DNA from: a virus
Virus record (IMG/VR): IMGVR_UViG_3300030061_003765
Coordinates: 1 to 41,364 of that record
Reading direction: 5' to 3' (one strand)
Length of the DNA: 41,364 bases
The translations under genes and the position numbers were made by a program. The notes beneath the pieces were generated by a model that was not told the origin of the DNA, did no database searches, and saw nothing but the letters and a program-made list of their open reading frames with translations. Each line of letters begins with the position of its first letter. Position 1 is the stretch's first letter. Shown here in pieces: positions 1-6,385 of the stretch.

Positions 1-440
1 CCTGCTATTATTTTATCATTTTCTAAAAGAACAACCCCACAAGCTGAATCCTTATCTGGGTATGAATTGTTAGTGTAGGCTTTTAATTCTTCAAAATATA
101 TGTCTAAATTATTTTCAATATGTTTATTAAAAACATTTTTCCAATTATCTCCTGCCTCATCGATTTTATCTTCAATTTGAAATTTTTCAATAAATTGATC
201 TTCACCCCAAAAATTAGTAATTGATTCTATTACATATTCTTTTTTACTATTATAACTCATAGAATCAGGACCTTCATCATTCCAATATATCATTTGATAC
301 ATTCCTGGGTCTACATCAATCATATATTCAGCACTAAACTTTATATTATCTGGTAAGTTTTCAAAATCTGAAGTGTTGCCTATATAAAGGTCTTCATAAT
401 CAGAATGATTTGCTATTGTTGCTTTGTTTATTTTATTCAT
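1..440 (-). CDS. Hypothetical protein, 3' end outside window
   Basis: Open frame from ATG at 440 running off the left edge (about 146 codons visible). The N-terminus reads MNKINKATIANHSDYEDLY; the protein is acidic and rich in Asn, Asp and Tyr, with no membrane segment. I do not recognise the family. The start is preceded by the A-rich AACAGTTATG context seen before many genes here, and it overlaps the end of the upstream gene by 8 bases, which suggests translational coupling. Confidence 0.7.
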   Translation of the reverse strand, partial: MNKINKATIANHSDYEDLYIGNTSDFENLPDNIKFSAEYMIDVDPGMYQMIYWNDEGPDSMSYNSKKEYVIESITNFWGEDQFIEKFQIEDKIDEAGDNWKNVFNKHIENNLDIYFEELKAYTNNSYPDKDSACGVVLLENDKIIA

Positions 441-684
441 AACTGTTTTTTATTTCAACTGTTCTCCAATATTGAGCATCAGGATCTGTTTCTGCTATTT
501 CTTTTTTAATATCACCTATTGTATAAACACCTTGTGCTGTATTGTCTAAAGGGAATACAGGTATATCATCTTCTAATAACCATGCTAAGTCATTTGTAAA
601 CCTCATTCCATTACTTCGAAATGCAACTTCAACAACCTCATCTTGGTCTCCATTTTTGATATTCACTCCAAATGTTGTACTCAT
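433..684 (-). CDS. Hypothetical small protein (83 aa)
   Basis: A small acidic soluble protein with no recognised domain. It begins MSTTFGVNIKNGDQ and ends in an IKNSYE tail. Its start overlaps the stop of the upstream lysin gene in an ATGA arrangement, and its own 3' end overlaps the next gene, so it lies in the operon driven from the promoter at 1276-1307. Confidence 0.7.
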   Translation of the reverse strand: MSTTFGVNIKNGDQDEVVEVAFRSNGMRFTNDLAWLLEDDIPVFPLDNTAQGVYTIGDIKKEIAETDPDAQYWRTVEIKNSYE

Positions 685-1253
685 AATGTTTTATTTAATT
701 CTTTTTTTACTTTATTCCAATAATGTAATGTTGCTTTTCGTTTCCATCCTTTAGGTCCTCCATTCCAACATCTAGCTATTACTTCATCACTATCATTTTT
801 ATGGTGATAGTCTTTCCATATGTTAAACATTTCAATTGATTTAATTCGACTATATCTATCTTTATTTTTATAGCGTTGATCTTTGTTTAATTTTTTTAAT
901 ATACGGTTAACTTCCTTAACCATTATGGGTCTAATTTGTAAAACTCCAATTGAGGGAATGATTAAATGTTTATCACCTATACAATCTTCTTTGCCTCTAC
1001 TTTCTACTTGAATTAATGCTTTTATTAAATTAATATCATTTTTATCTTTTTTGGTTAATTTAATATCATCTACTTTAAGTACACTTGAATCCTTAACCCA
1101 TTCGCCATCTATATTATTTATTTTTTCAATATAAGTAGAATCAATAACTATTAGATTTTTATCATTACCTATTAGAGGAATTGACTCATTTTCAGATATA
1201 ATACCAACTCCTATTAAAGACATAAGACCTGGTATTAAAATTGATTTGTTCAT
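681..1253 (-). CDS. SLT-type lytic transglycosylase / phage lysin (190 aa)
   Basis: Probable peptidoglycan-cleaving enzyme of the soluble lytic transglycosylase (goose-lysozyme-like) fold. The N-terminus (about residues 4-19) is hydrophobic and may be a signal or anchor. The catalytic region has the family hallmarks: ALIQVESRG with catalytic Glu84 followed by Ser85, GVLQI at 103-107, and the RCWNGGPKG segment at 161-169, followed by the usual C-terminal helix with YW..K. It may be an endolysin or a virion lysin used at entry; the sequence does not decide. It is the first gene after a strong candidate promoter (1276-1307), with an AAGGTTATG start context, and is coupled by ATGA overlap to the next gene. 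Confidence 0.8.
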   Translation of the reverse strand: MNKSILIPGLMSLIGVGIISENESIPLIGNDKNLIVIDSTYIEKINNIDGEWVKDSSVLKVDDIKLTKKDKNDINLIKALIQVESRGKEDCIGDKHLIIPSIGVLQIRPIMVKEVNRILKKLNKDQRYKNKDRYSRIKSIEMFNIWKDYHHKNDSDEVIARCWNGGPKGWKRKATLHYWNKVKKELNKTL

Positions 1254-1275
1254 AACCTTTATTATTTTAATTAAT

Positions 1276-1307
1276 TAAATATAATAAGGGTTGATTGGAA
1301 GGCCTAA
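1276..1307 (-). promoter_or_regulatory. Candidate promoter, TTAGGCCTT box - TATATTTA
   Basis: On the minus strand TTAG (1304-1307), 20 bases, then TATATTTA (1276-1283). It differs from the window-wide motif TTTGGCTT-N16-TATATTTA by one base in the TTTG box and has GGCCTT in place of GGCTT. It lies 22 bases upstream of the lysin start at 1253. Confidence 0.6.
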
Positions 1308-1308
1308 C

Positions 1309-1713
1309 TTATTTGGTTGAGTGTTTTTTTTCACCCATTCTTCCTTCAGATCCAAATTTTGTATTTTGAGGCTTCCAATTTAATGGTAATTTATGTAAAC
1401 GTCTCCATGCTATCTTTTCATATTCATACATCTCATCCCAAGTCTGGGGGTGGAATCTAAAATAGATAAAGCATAAAGCTATAAAACTCCAACCTATTAT
1501 AAATGGAATACCGGCTAATTCATTATTTTGATATACTCCTATAAACATCCAAATACTTAATATTAACATTATATAAGCTATTGGATGTTGGTTTAAAAAT
1601 ATATTATTATGGCCTCGTGATATAGGCCTAAATAAATTAACAATTTTTCTTCTTATTTTTTTATATAAAGGTGAGTAGACTTTTAATAGTTGTTTTTTTA
1701 CTTTTGGGTCCAT
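1309..1713 (-). CDS. Two-span membrane protein of unknown function (134 aa)
   Basis: The N-terminal 35 residues are strongly basic (many Lys/Arg), followed by two adjacent hydrophobic segments at about residues 46-62 and 68-84, then a soluble tail ending GEKKHSTK. I do not recognise the family. The topology (cytoplasmic basic N-terminus, helical hairpin, soluble C-terminus) would suit a small inner-membrane protein; a holin role near the lysin is possible but is only inferred from position and topology. Confidence 0.65.
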   Translation of the reverse strand: MDPKVKKQLLKVYSPLYKKIRRKIVNLFRPISRGHNNIFLNQHPIAYIMLILSIWMFIGVYQNNELAGIPFIIGWSFIALCFIYFRFHPQTWDEMYEYEKIAWRRLHKLPLNWKPQNTKFGSEGRMGEKKHSTK

Positions 1714-1718
1714 AATAT

Positions 1719-2021
1719 CTAATTTTCATTGGTTCTTGATATTAGTGAATCTTCACCTCCTATAAAAAATAATGTTTTGTTTTCTGATATGTTTTTATTT
1801 ATATATGGTTTGATTTTGGCTACAGCACTACACATATCCTCAGCTATTACAGGTACTACCTTTTCTACATCTTCATCTAAATAAGTACATTCATATATAA
1901 AATGACTTTTTACTTTGGATGTACCTTTTAAAACAACAGACATCATAACTGTTGAAATATTTTTTTCATTTAACTCACTAATTAGTGATTTTTTTTCTTT
2001 TTTATATTTACTTCTTAACAT
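1719..2021 (-). CDS. Hypothetical protein (100 aa)
   Basis: A soluble protein with a Lys-rich N-terminus (LRSKYKKEKKSL) and alternating beta/alpha pattern; no recognised motif. It lies 5 bases upstream of the two-span membrane gene and its start overlaps the end of the preceding small membrane protein by 14 bases, so it belongs to the same transcription unit. Confidence 0.6.
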   Translation of the reverse strand: MLRSKYKKEKKSLISELNEKNISTVMMSVVLKGTSKVKSHFIYECTYLDEDVEKVVPVIAEDMCSAVAKIKPYINKNISENKTLFFIGGEDSLISRTNEN

Positions 2022-2199
2022 TATTTCTATAATCTAATATAAATCCTACTAATACTATTACGTTCATACCTATTGAAGCTCCTAGTTCAATTACATCCTC
2101 ATAAATATTTAAAGTTAAATGTATATGACCTACTATCCAAAAAGGAATGGCTAAGTTTTGACTTACCCATATTATTGTAAATTTTAGAAATTTAACCAT
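2008..2199 (-). CDS. Small membrane protein (63 aa)
   Basis: Two hydrophobic stretches (about residues 4-24 and 41-56) separated by a short acidic loop, ending in a basic YRNNVKK tail. Looks like a helical hairpin membrane protein. No family recognised. It sits between two other small genes with overlaps on one side and a 1-base gap on the other. Confidence 0.6.
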   Translation of the reverse strand: MVKFLKFTIIWVSQNLAIPFWIVGHIHLTLNIYEDVIELGASIGMNVIVLVGFILDYRNNVKK

Positions 2200-2200
2200 T

Positions 2201-2359
2201 TTAATTATAACGCTCTACCCACTGTGTTATTTCTTTAGTTGTTGAGGTTCTATAAATATAAGGATGGTTTTCCTTAAGATAATCTTCTATTAAATGGACT
2301 TGGGCTTGAATGAATAATTCATTTTCATTTTGAGTGGAGTAATTGAGTGGTTGGTTCAT
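2201..2359 (-). CDS. Hypothetical protein (52 aa)
   Basis: A short frame from ATG at 2359 to TAA at 2201, beginning MNQPLNYSTQNENELF and ending TQWVERYN. It fills the space between the cupin gene and the small membrane gene with a 1-base gap to the latter, which supports its being real. Predicted mostly helical, soluble. No family recognised. Confidence 0.55.
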   Translation of the reverse strand: MNQPLNYSTQNENELFIQAQVHLIEDYLKENHPYIYRTSTTKEITQWVERYN

Positions 2360-2377
2360 TTTATTTTTTATTTTTTA

Positions 2378-2722
2378 TTAATTTCTACTATAATCATCTT
2401 CTAATCTCACAATATCATCTTCACCAAAATATGTTCCTGTTTGTACTTCTATAAATTTTACTAGGTTGTTGGTTTTATTCCAAGCTCTATGCTTTGCCCC
2501 TTGTGGTATATGAATAGATTCACCGGGTTTACATTCTACCTCTTCACCATTTAAAACTATAGTTAATATTCCTTCTATTATTGTCCATTGTTCTTGTCTT
2601 TTATAATGGTATTGATATGATAGTCTTTGTGTTGGTTCTACTATAATTCTTTTCACTTTACAAATATCATCATCTAATAATACTTCAAAGGTTCCCCAAG
2701 GTCTTGTTTCTTTATAATTCAT
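2378..2722 (-). CDS. Mannose-6-phosphate isomerase-type cupin (114 aa)
   Basis: A single-domain cupin closely resembling the C-terminal phosphomannose isomerase domain of bifunctional ManC/AlgA enzymes. Visible hallmarks are RPWGTFEVL at the N-terminus, QRLSYQYHYKRQEQW carrying metal-ligand positions His39 and Glu44, PGESIHIPQGAKHR with His78, and the family tail FGEDDIVRLEDDYSR. Such domains interconvert fructose-6-phosphate and mannose-6-phosphate; other stand-alone copies may act on other sugars or only bind them. In the family the residue after the first His is often also His; here it is Tyr40, so activity is not certain. It fits a supply role for the mannosyl/glycan locus at 19126-34988. 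Confidence 0.8.
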   Translation of the reverse strand: MNYKETRPWGTFEVLLDDDICKVKRIIVEPTQRLSYQYHYKRQEQWTIIEGILTIVLNGEEVECKPGESIHIPQGAKHRAWNKTNNLVKFIEVQTGTYFGEDDIVRLEDDYSRN

Positions 2723-2733
2723 TTTTTTAATTT

Positions 2734-3048
2734 TTAAAAATCAAATCTATTTACTTTAAATCCATAATTTTTAAACTCTAGAGCTTTATTTATATGATTT
2801 TGAATATGTTGTTCAGGTTCAGTATCTCTTATTTCTCTAAATCCATTTTTACCATTATAAGACTCATTAAGTAATCTTTTAAGGTAATCATTCATTCCTT
2901 TTTTTGATATTTTTTCTTCTTCAAAGATTGCTTTTGTTGCTTCACATATTATATCTTTTACTTTTTGATTTCCTGCTGTTGAAAACATTTCAAAATCATA
3001 ATAAGTTTCTTCAAAATCTGTTAGGTATTTATTTTCGGCTTCAGTCAT
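2734..3048 (-). CDS. Hypothetical protein (104 aa)
   Basis: Acidic, predicted helical, soluble; begins MTEAENKYLTDFEETYYDF. No recognised domain. It lies 11 bases before the cupin gene and 2 bases after the preceding ORF, consistent with the same operon. Confidence 0.6.
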   Translation of the reverse strand: MTEAENKYLTDFEETYYDFEMFSTAGNQKVKDIICEATKAIFEEEKISKKGMNDYLKRLLNESYNGKNGFREIRDTEPEQHIQNHINKALEFKNYGFKVNRFDF

Positions 3049-3050
3049 AT

Positions 3051-3287
3051 TTAAAAGGGCATTAAGGGGTTAGAATTTCTACGATTAATATTTTCTAATT
3101 CAACATCAATACTATGATTATCCATTTCTAATATTTCATCTAAATAATCTCCAATCTCTTGTTTTACTTCTTGTTTAGCATTTTTAATTGCTTTTTCCAA
3201 TGTGCCGTCATGATCTATATATATTCCAGAATCTGAATCTTTAAGCCATTTTGAAAGTACTATTAATCTATTTTTTAAATCACTCAT
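3051..3287 (-). CDS. Hypothetical helical protein (78 aa)
   Basis: The frame is open upstream to an ATG at 3323, but I chose the ATG at 3287 (MSDLKNRLIV) because it has the AAAAGTTATG start context used by many genes here and avoids a 31-base overlap with the preceding gene. The protein is Lys/Glu rich, mostly helical, and ends NSNPLMPF. No family recognised. Confidence 0.6.
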   Translation of the reverse strand: MSDLKNRLIVLSKWLKDSDSGIYIDHDGTLEKAIKNAKQEVKQEIGDYLDEILEMDNHSIDVELENINRRNSNPLMPF

Positions 3288-3292
3288 AACTT

Positions 3293-3532
3293 TTATTTTT
3301 TTAATTTTAACAACCTTGCACATTTTTCATATTCTTCATTCTGTTCAAAATATGCTATTAAATAATCTATATCTTCATCTTCTGGGAAGTCTATAAATGG
3401 GTCTATGTGAAACATAATATATTCTATATTTTCTTGGTTAATTATTTCATCAAATGTTTTTTCACCTACTAAGATATCATATGAATTTCTAATTGATGAT
3501 TCTATTAACTCAAATTCTTTTAATTCTTCCAT
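3293..3532 (-). CDS. Hypothetical acidic protein (79 aa)
   Basis: Very acidic (many Glu/Asp) with a C-terminal helix ending YFEQNEEYEKCARLLKLKK. That C-terminal pattern (EEYEKCA.L) recalls the end of the protein at 17118-17426 (EEKYEDCVKIKE) and short UVR-like helices found in phage small proteins, but I cannot assign a function. Confidence 0.6.
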   Translation of the reverse strand: MEELKEFELIESSIRNSYDILVGEKTFDEIINQENIEYIMFHIDPFIDFPEDEDIDYLIAYFEQNEEYEKCARLLKLKK

Positions 3533-3533
3533 T

Positions 3534-3746
3534 TTAACTTAATTTAGATCTTGTTATTAATACTATTCGAATCCAATCTAATTTATTTTCAATATCATTT
3601 ATAAGTTTAGAGTCACTATTAGCATCAGCTATTCCTAACTCTACTTCTTTTTGTTTTTCTAATTTAAGTAAATCAAAAGCATTTAATCTATGCAATTTAC
3701 ATAAATATTTTTCTGCTTCTAGTGATAAATTTTCAAAATTGTTCAT
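3534..3746 (-). CDS. Hypothetical protein (70 aa)
   Basis: The frame is open to an ATG at 3800, but the extra 18 residues would be encoded across the candidate promoter at 3770-3801. The start at 3746 (MNNFENLSLEAEK) has the local GTAGTTATG context, so I chose it. Predicted helical; contains LNAFDLLKLEKQKE. No family recognised. Confidence 0.6.
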   Translation of the reverse strand: MNNFENLSLEAEKYLCKLHRLNAFDLLKLEKQKEVELGIADANSDSKLINDIENKLDWIRIVLITRSKLS

Positions 3747-3769
3747 AACTACCTTAATTTTCTTATATA

Positions 3770-3801
3770 TAAATATAAGTAAAATAAATAAGGTAGCCAA
3801 A
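3770..3801 (-). promoter_or_regulatory. Candidate promoter TTTGGCTA-N16-TATATTTA
   Basis: Minus-strand TTTG (3798-3801) with the GGCTA extension, 20 bases, TATATTTA (3770-3777), 23 bases upstream of the start at 3746. One of seven window copies with the same 20-base spacing. Confidence 0.7.
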
Positions 3802-3804
3802 TTT

Positions 3805-4182
3805 TTACCACAAAATGGTTGGACTGTTTTTCCAGAGTTCTTTACCTAATTGAACTTTTGATTTTATTAATGGTACTGAGAATTTTAGAATGGATTTCAT
3901 TTCTTCTAATTCTTTAATTGTTGGAAGTTTTGTATCTTCCCACCCTATTCCTTTTTTTGTGAACATTAAATGACTTTCAGACATTTCATCTTCAAATGCT
4001 TCAATAAATTCTAAATTGATAGCCATCTCCTCATAAAGTTTTTCAGTATGTAATAAATAAGGTGAGAAGTCTTTATTGAGGAAGTGATTTTCAATTTTTT
4101 GTAAATAACCAAGTAGAATATATTGTTTATATTCATAATCGATTGGTTCATCCATCCACCATGTTAATTTCAACAGTTCCAT
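3805..4182 (-). CDS. Hypothetical protein (125 aa)
   Basis: Soluble, predicted helical, with aromatic-rich N-terminus (LTWWMDEPIDYEYKQY). Contains an acidic middle and a Lys-rich C-terminus ending KNSPTILW. No family recognised. It is the last gene before the gap at 4183-4446. Confidence 0.6.
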   Translation of the reverse strand: MELLKLTWWMDEPIDYEYKQYILLGYLQKIENHFLNKDFSPYLLHTEKLYEEMAINLEFIEAFEDEMSESHLMFTKKGIGWEDTKLPTIKELEEMKSILKFSVPLIKSKVQLGKELWKNSPTILW

Positions 4183-4200
4183 TTTTATCTATTAAAAAAC

Positions 4201-4280
4201 AGGGGCTTGTAGTTGAGAGCTCTAATCTCCATTGGCTTTCCAAGTGTTCCTATTAGTGGTTAACAGCCACTAGCGCCCCT
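4201..4280 (-). ncRNA. Candidate structured RNA (tRNA-like, not a canonical tRNA)
   Basis: An 80-base block closed by a six-base-pair terminal stem (AGGGGC at the 5' end pairs with GCCCCT at the 3' end on the minus strand). Inside are a hairpin TAGTGG/CCACTA with a 7-base loop CTGTTAA (GTT would be an Asn anticodon), a small TTGG/CCAA hairpin, and a GAGCTC-containing stretch that can self-pair. On the minus strand the closing stem is followed by a T-run, as in a terminator. Overall size is like a tRNA, but there is no T-loop consensus and no convincing D-arm in either orientation, so I call it a structured RNA; strand is uncertain. It sits in the longest gene-poor gap. Confidence 0.4.
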
Positions 4281-4355
4281 ATCTTTTAAATAAATAGGTT
4301 TTAAGGAATCACTCTTTTTTAAATTTACCCCTATATGTTTTTACAGACGTAACTT

Positions 4356-4376
4356 GTTTTGAAAACGTTTTGAAAA
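4356..4376. repeat. Tandem 10-mer GTTTTGAAAA and AAAACGTTTT palindrome
   Basis: GTTTTGAAAA occurs at 4356-4365 and again at 4367-4376, 11 bases apart (about one helical turn), and the junction forms a perfect 10-base palindrome AAAACGTTTT at 4362-4371. Located between the cysteine-rich peptide gene and the structured RNA; it looks like an operator but no regulator is known. The rest of the gap (4183-4200, 4281-4355, 4377-4446) is AT-rich with only a TATAAATAT-type motif at 4410-4419. Confidence 0.35.
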
Positions 4377-4446
4377 AAGATGTAATTAACTTCATATAAA
4401 TTAATTTATTATAAATATGAAAAAAATTTGGGAAAGTTATAAAAGA

Positions 4447-4527
4447 TTAACATCCATCAGTATACCCACAACAATCACATGAGCATGATTCTTCACATTT
4501 ACATTTTGGGCAAGTACAAGGTTTCAT
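4447..4527 (-). CDS. Nine-cysteine mini-protein, metallothionein-like (26 aa)
   Basis: An ATG at 4527 overlaps the stop of the upstream gene as TAATG, and the frame ends at TAA (4447-4449). The 26 residues contain nine Cys, at positions 4, 6, 9, 11, 15, 17, 19, 20 and 26, in C-x-C, C-x2-C and CC arrangements (for example TCPKCKC and SCSCDCCGY). That density and spacing are typical of metallothioneins and other small metal-binding peptides; no known family is matched. The coupled start, the absence of hydrophobic residues and the dense Cys pattern argue against a chance frame. A role in zinc or thiol buffering is inference. Confidence 0.65.
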   Translation of the reverse strand: MKPCTCPKCKCEESCSCDCCGYTDGC

Positions 4528-5582
4528 TATCTTAGGTTTTTAGGGGTTAAGGCTTCCTTAACCATTTGTTTAAAATCAAAACCTTTGGATTCATAAGCAC
4601 CAGATGCAGATTCATCTTCTATTGATTTATCTCCTGCACTAGCATCACTATAATTAATATCTAAATCTTCATCTTCTTTAAGATTAGGATTAGTAACATG
4701 ATACTTTTTAAAAAAATCTTCTAAAGCATCTGGATGATTTAATTGTAGAGTTTTATAAAATTTAGGACCTACAAAACTCTTAATTTTTTCATCAAATTCA
4801 TTAAAGTTAACTGAGTCATCAACTACTTCTCTATACATTCCATCTCTCATCATAAAAGCAGGAATTTCAACTGATTCATTAATTGATTCAGCTAGTGCTT
4901 CAATATCATATTGTATTCTTTCTAATGGAGTAACATCTCCAAATCCTAATCTATTTTTCTTAACCCAATCAATTAGTCCAGCTTCCATTTTAGCATTTTG
5001 AGCCATATCATAAGCAAATTCAGCTCCACCTCCTGATGCTACATCTTTAATCCATTGTTCATATTTTCTTTCATTCCATTTAGGAGTTGAAACTTTTTTA
5101 GCATGAGGACCATCACCTAATTTAGAAGTGGCAGCATCATATGTACCTGGTAAAAATACTCCTGAGTAACTACCATCACCAAAACCAATTTCTTTTCTAA
5201 ATCTTCTTAATTCATATTCAGCATCTTCAATTTTATCTTTAGTTGTGAATCCACCCATTTTTTCTCCAAATGCTATTTTCATATCTTCTAGTCTGTCTGG
5301 GTCTGTTTCAAAATGTAGATCCTTAATTTCAATGAATCTAAAGTCATCACCTCTAACTACTTCATTAATTGATTCTTCTAATCCTCTTTTATTCATTTCA
5401 TCAAGAACAGATTTGAGTAAATCCATTTCTGCTGCATTTGGTCTTGTACCCGTTGTTAAAAATTGATCCCTTAATCTTGTAAGAGCTTCATCTGTTAGTT
5501 CTTCAACTGGTAATCTTGATACTATTTCATTTAGTGGATTTCCTAAATATGCTTCTTTAATTAATTTTTTAAAATTTTTCAT
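4527..5582 (-). CDS. Possible virion/internal head protein (351 aa)
   Basis: A soluble, highly charged protein with a Gly/Asp-rich middle. The two ends carry related short motifs: FKKLIKEAY near residue 4 and FKQMVKEAL near residue 336. Such (L/I/V)-K-E-A sequences resemble the sites cut by T4-type prohead proteases, which would make this a candidate core or internal head protein; that is inference only. No domain recognised. It is preceded at 17 bases by a TATAAATAT-type motif (5599-5608) and its stop overlaps the start of the cysteine-rich peptide. Confidence 0.55.
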   Translation of the reverse strand: MKNFKKLIKEAYLGNPLNEIVSRLPVEELTDEALTRLRDQFLTTGTRPNAAEMDLLKSVLDEMNKRGLEESINEVVRGDDFRFIEIKDLHFETDPDRLEDMKIAFGEKMGGFTTKDKIEDAEYELRRFRKEIGFGDGSYSGVFLPGTYDAATSKLGDGPHAKKVSTPKWNERKYEQWIKDVASGGGAEFAYDMAQNAKMEAGLIDWVKKNRLGFGDVTPLERIQYDIEALAESINESVEIPAFMMRDGMYREVVDDSVNFNEFDEKIKSFVGPKFYKTLQLNHPDALEDFFKKYHVTNPNLKEDEDLDINYSDASAGDKSIEDESASGAYESKGFDFKQMVKEALTPKNLR

Positions 5583-5598
5583 AGATTTTATTATATAA

Positions 5599-5608
5599 TA
5601 TAAATATG
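5599..5608 (-). promoter_or_regulatory. CATATTTATA motif, possible second promoter class
   Basis: Minus-strand CATATTTATA ending 17 bases upstream of the 351-residue protein. The same (C/A)ATATTTATA element, without a TTTGGCTT box at the class-1 spacing, precedes the LamG gene (12173-12182) and prkA (16952-16961). It may be a late-type promoter element, but AT-rich sequence makes chance matches likely. Confidence 0.3.
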
Positions 5609-6148
5609 TTACTCTTTTATTCTAATTGTGATATCATGTGGAGCTGTTTCATCTCCTCCAAAATAAGGATATAAATAATATCTTTTAAATGTATCCATAC
5701 ATAACCTATCTACAATAGAATTACAACCATCAACACCTAAAATATAATGGTCTTCTGTTATCTCCAAACTACAATTTATAATTTCATTTATTTGTACTTC
5801 TTTAATAATATCAAAAGTAAAAAATCCCCCTTCATGTTTGAACCATAATATTTGTAATTTATCCTCATAATATCTCCATCCAAAGCGAATTGAATATTCC
5901 ATATGGTTTCTACCACAATCACTTACACCATATAATTTATTTACATCAGCTTGATTATGTGCTGATTTAGAAGTATAAATAGCTGATTCATCAAATATTA
6001 CTTGGAATTCTATATGATTTCTTTTGTCAGCTTTATATCTATAACCTGACCTATGTCTATTCTTTTTTATTTTATAGGTTTTAAAACCTTCACTATCTAT
6101 CTTAGAACATCCTATAAAGGTTAAAAATAATAATATTAATCTTTTCAT
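5609..6148 (-). CDS. Putative lipoprotein (179 aa)
   Basis: The N-terminus is a lipoprotein signal: basic MKR, a hydrophobic run, then a lipobox FIGC with Cys14 followed by SKI. The mature part is beta-rich with conserved-looking blocks (SDCGRNHMEYSIRFGW, YPYFGGDETAPHDITI) that I recall from uncharacterised Bacteroidetes lipoproteins; this recall was not checked. A phage-encoded lipoprotein would be placed in the host envelope, where superinfection exclusion or envelope modification are possible roles. The next gene upstream overlaps its start by 4 bases (ATGA). Confidence 0.65.
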   Translation of the reverse strand: MKRLILLFLTFIGCSKIDSEGFKTYKIKKNRHRSGYRYKADKRNHIEFQVIFDESAIYTSKSAHNQADVNKLYGVSDCGRNHMEYSIRFGWRYYEDKLQILWFKHEGGFFTFDIIKEVQINEIINCSLEITEDHYILGVDGCNSIVDRLCMDTFKRYYLYPYFGGDETAPHDITIRIKE

Positions 6149-6333
6149 TCTATTATTTCAGCTTCTTCAACCACTTCACAAAACATATAATGTGTTTTTG
6201 TTTTTAAAACATGGTTTGAATTTATATGGTCCCTAAATTCCTTAACTTGTTCTTGATTTTGAAAATTTGTCATAGGAATGTTTCTAATAATTTTATATAA
6301 ATTACCTTGATGGTGATACAATTGATTAAACAT
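6145..6333 (-). CDS. Hypothetical protein (62 aa)
   Basis: Small soluble protein starting MFNQLYHHQGNLYKI and ending with an acidic VVEEAEIIE. No family recognised. Its stop overlaps the lipoprotein start (ATGA), so the two are probably cotranslated. Confidence 0.55.
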   Translation of the reverse strand: MFNQLYHHQGNLYKIIRNIPMTNFQNQEQVKEFRDHINSNHVLKTKTHYMFCEVVEEAEIIE

Positions 6334-6338
6334 AATAA

Positions 6339-6370
6339 TAAATATATTATATTTTTATATTATTTCCAAA
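6339..6370 (-). promoter_or_regulatory. Candidate promoter TTTG-N20-TATATTTA
   Basis: Minus-strand TTTG (6367-6370), exactly 20 bases, TATATTTA (6339-6346). It lacks the GCTT extension seen at other copies (GAAA instead). The -10-like box ends only 5 bases before the ATG at 6333, so a transcript would have almost no leader. Confidence 0.45.
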
Positions 6371-6385
6371 CTAAAATTTAGTAAA

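Noticed and set aside
542-754. Plus-strand frame of 70 codons with a hydrophobic C-terminus
   Set aside because: It lies fully opposite two well-supported minus-strand genes (433-684 and the lysin) and has no upstream signals; a shadow frame.
2251-2262. TATATTTA match inside the 52-residue ORF
   Set aside because: Within coding sequence and without TTTG 20 bases upstream; a chance match.
4201-4280. A standard tRNA-Asn (GTT) or tRNA-Trp (CCA)
   Set aside because: No T-loop consensus, no D-arm and the anticodon-like loops cannot be placed in a cloverleaf in either orientation; kept only as a structured RNA.
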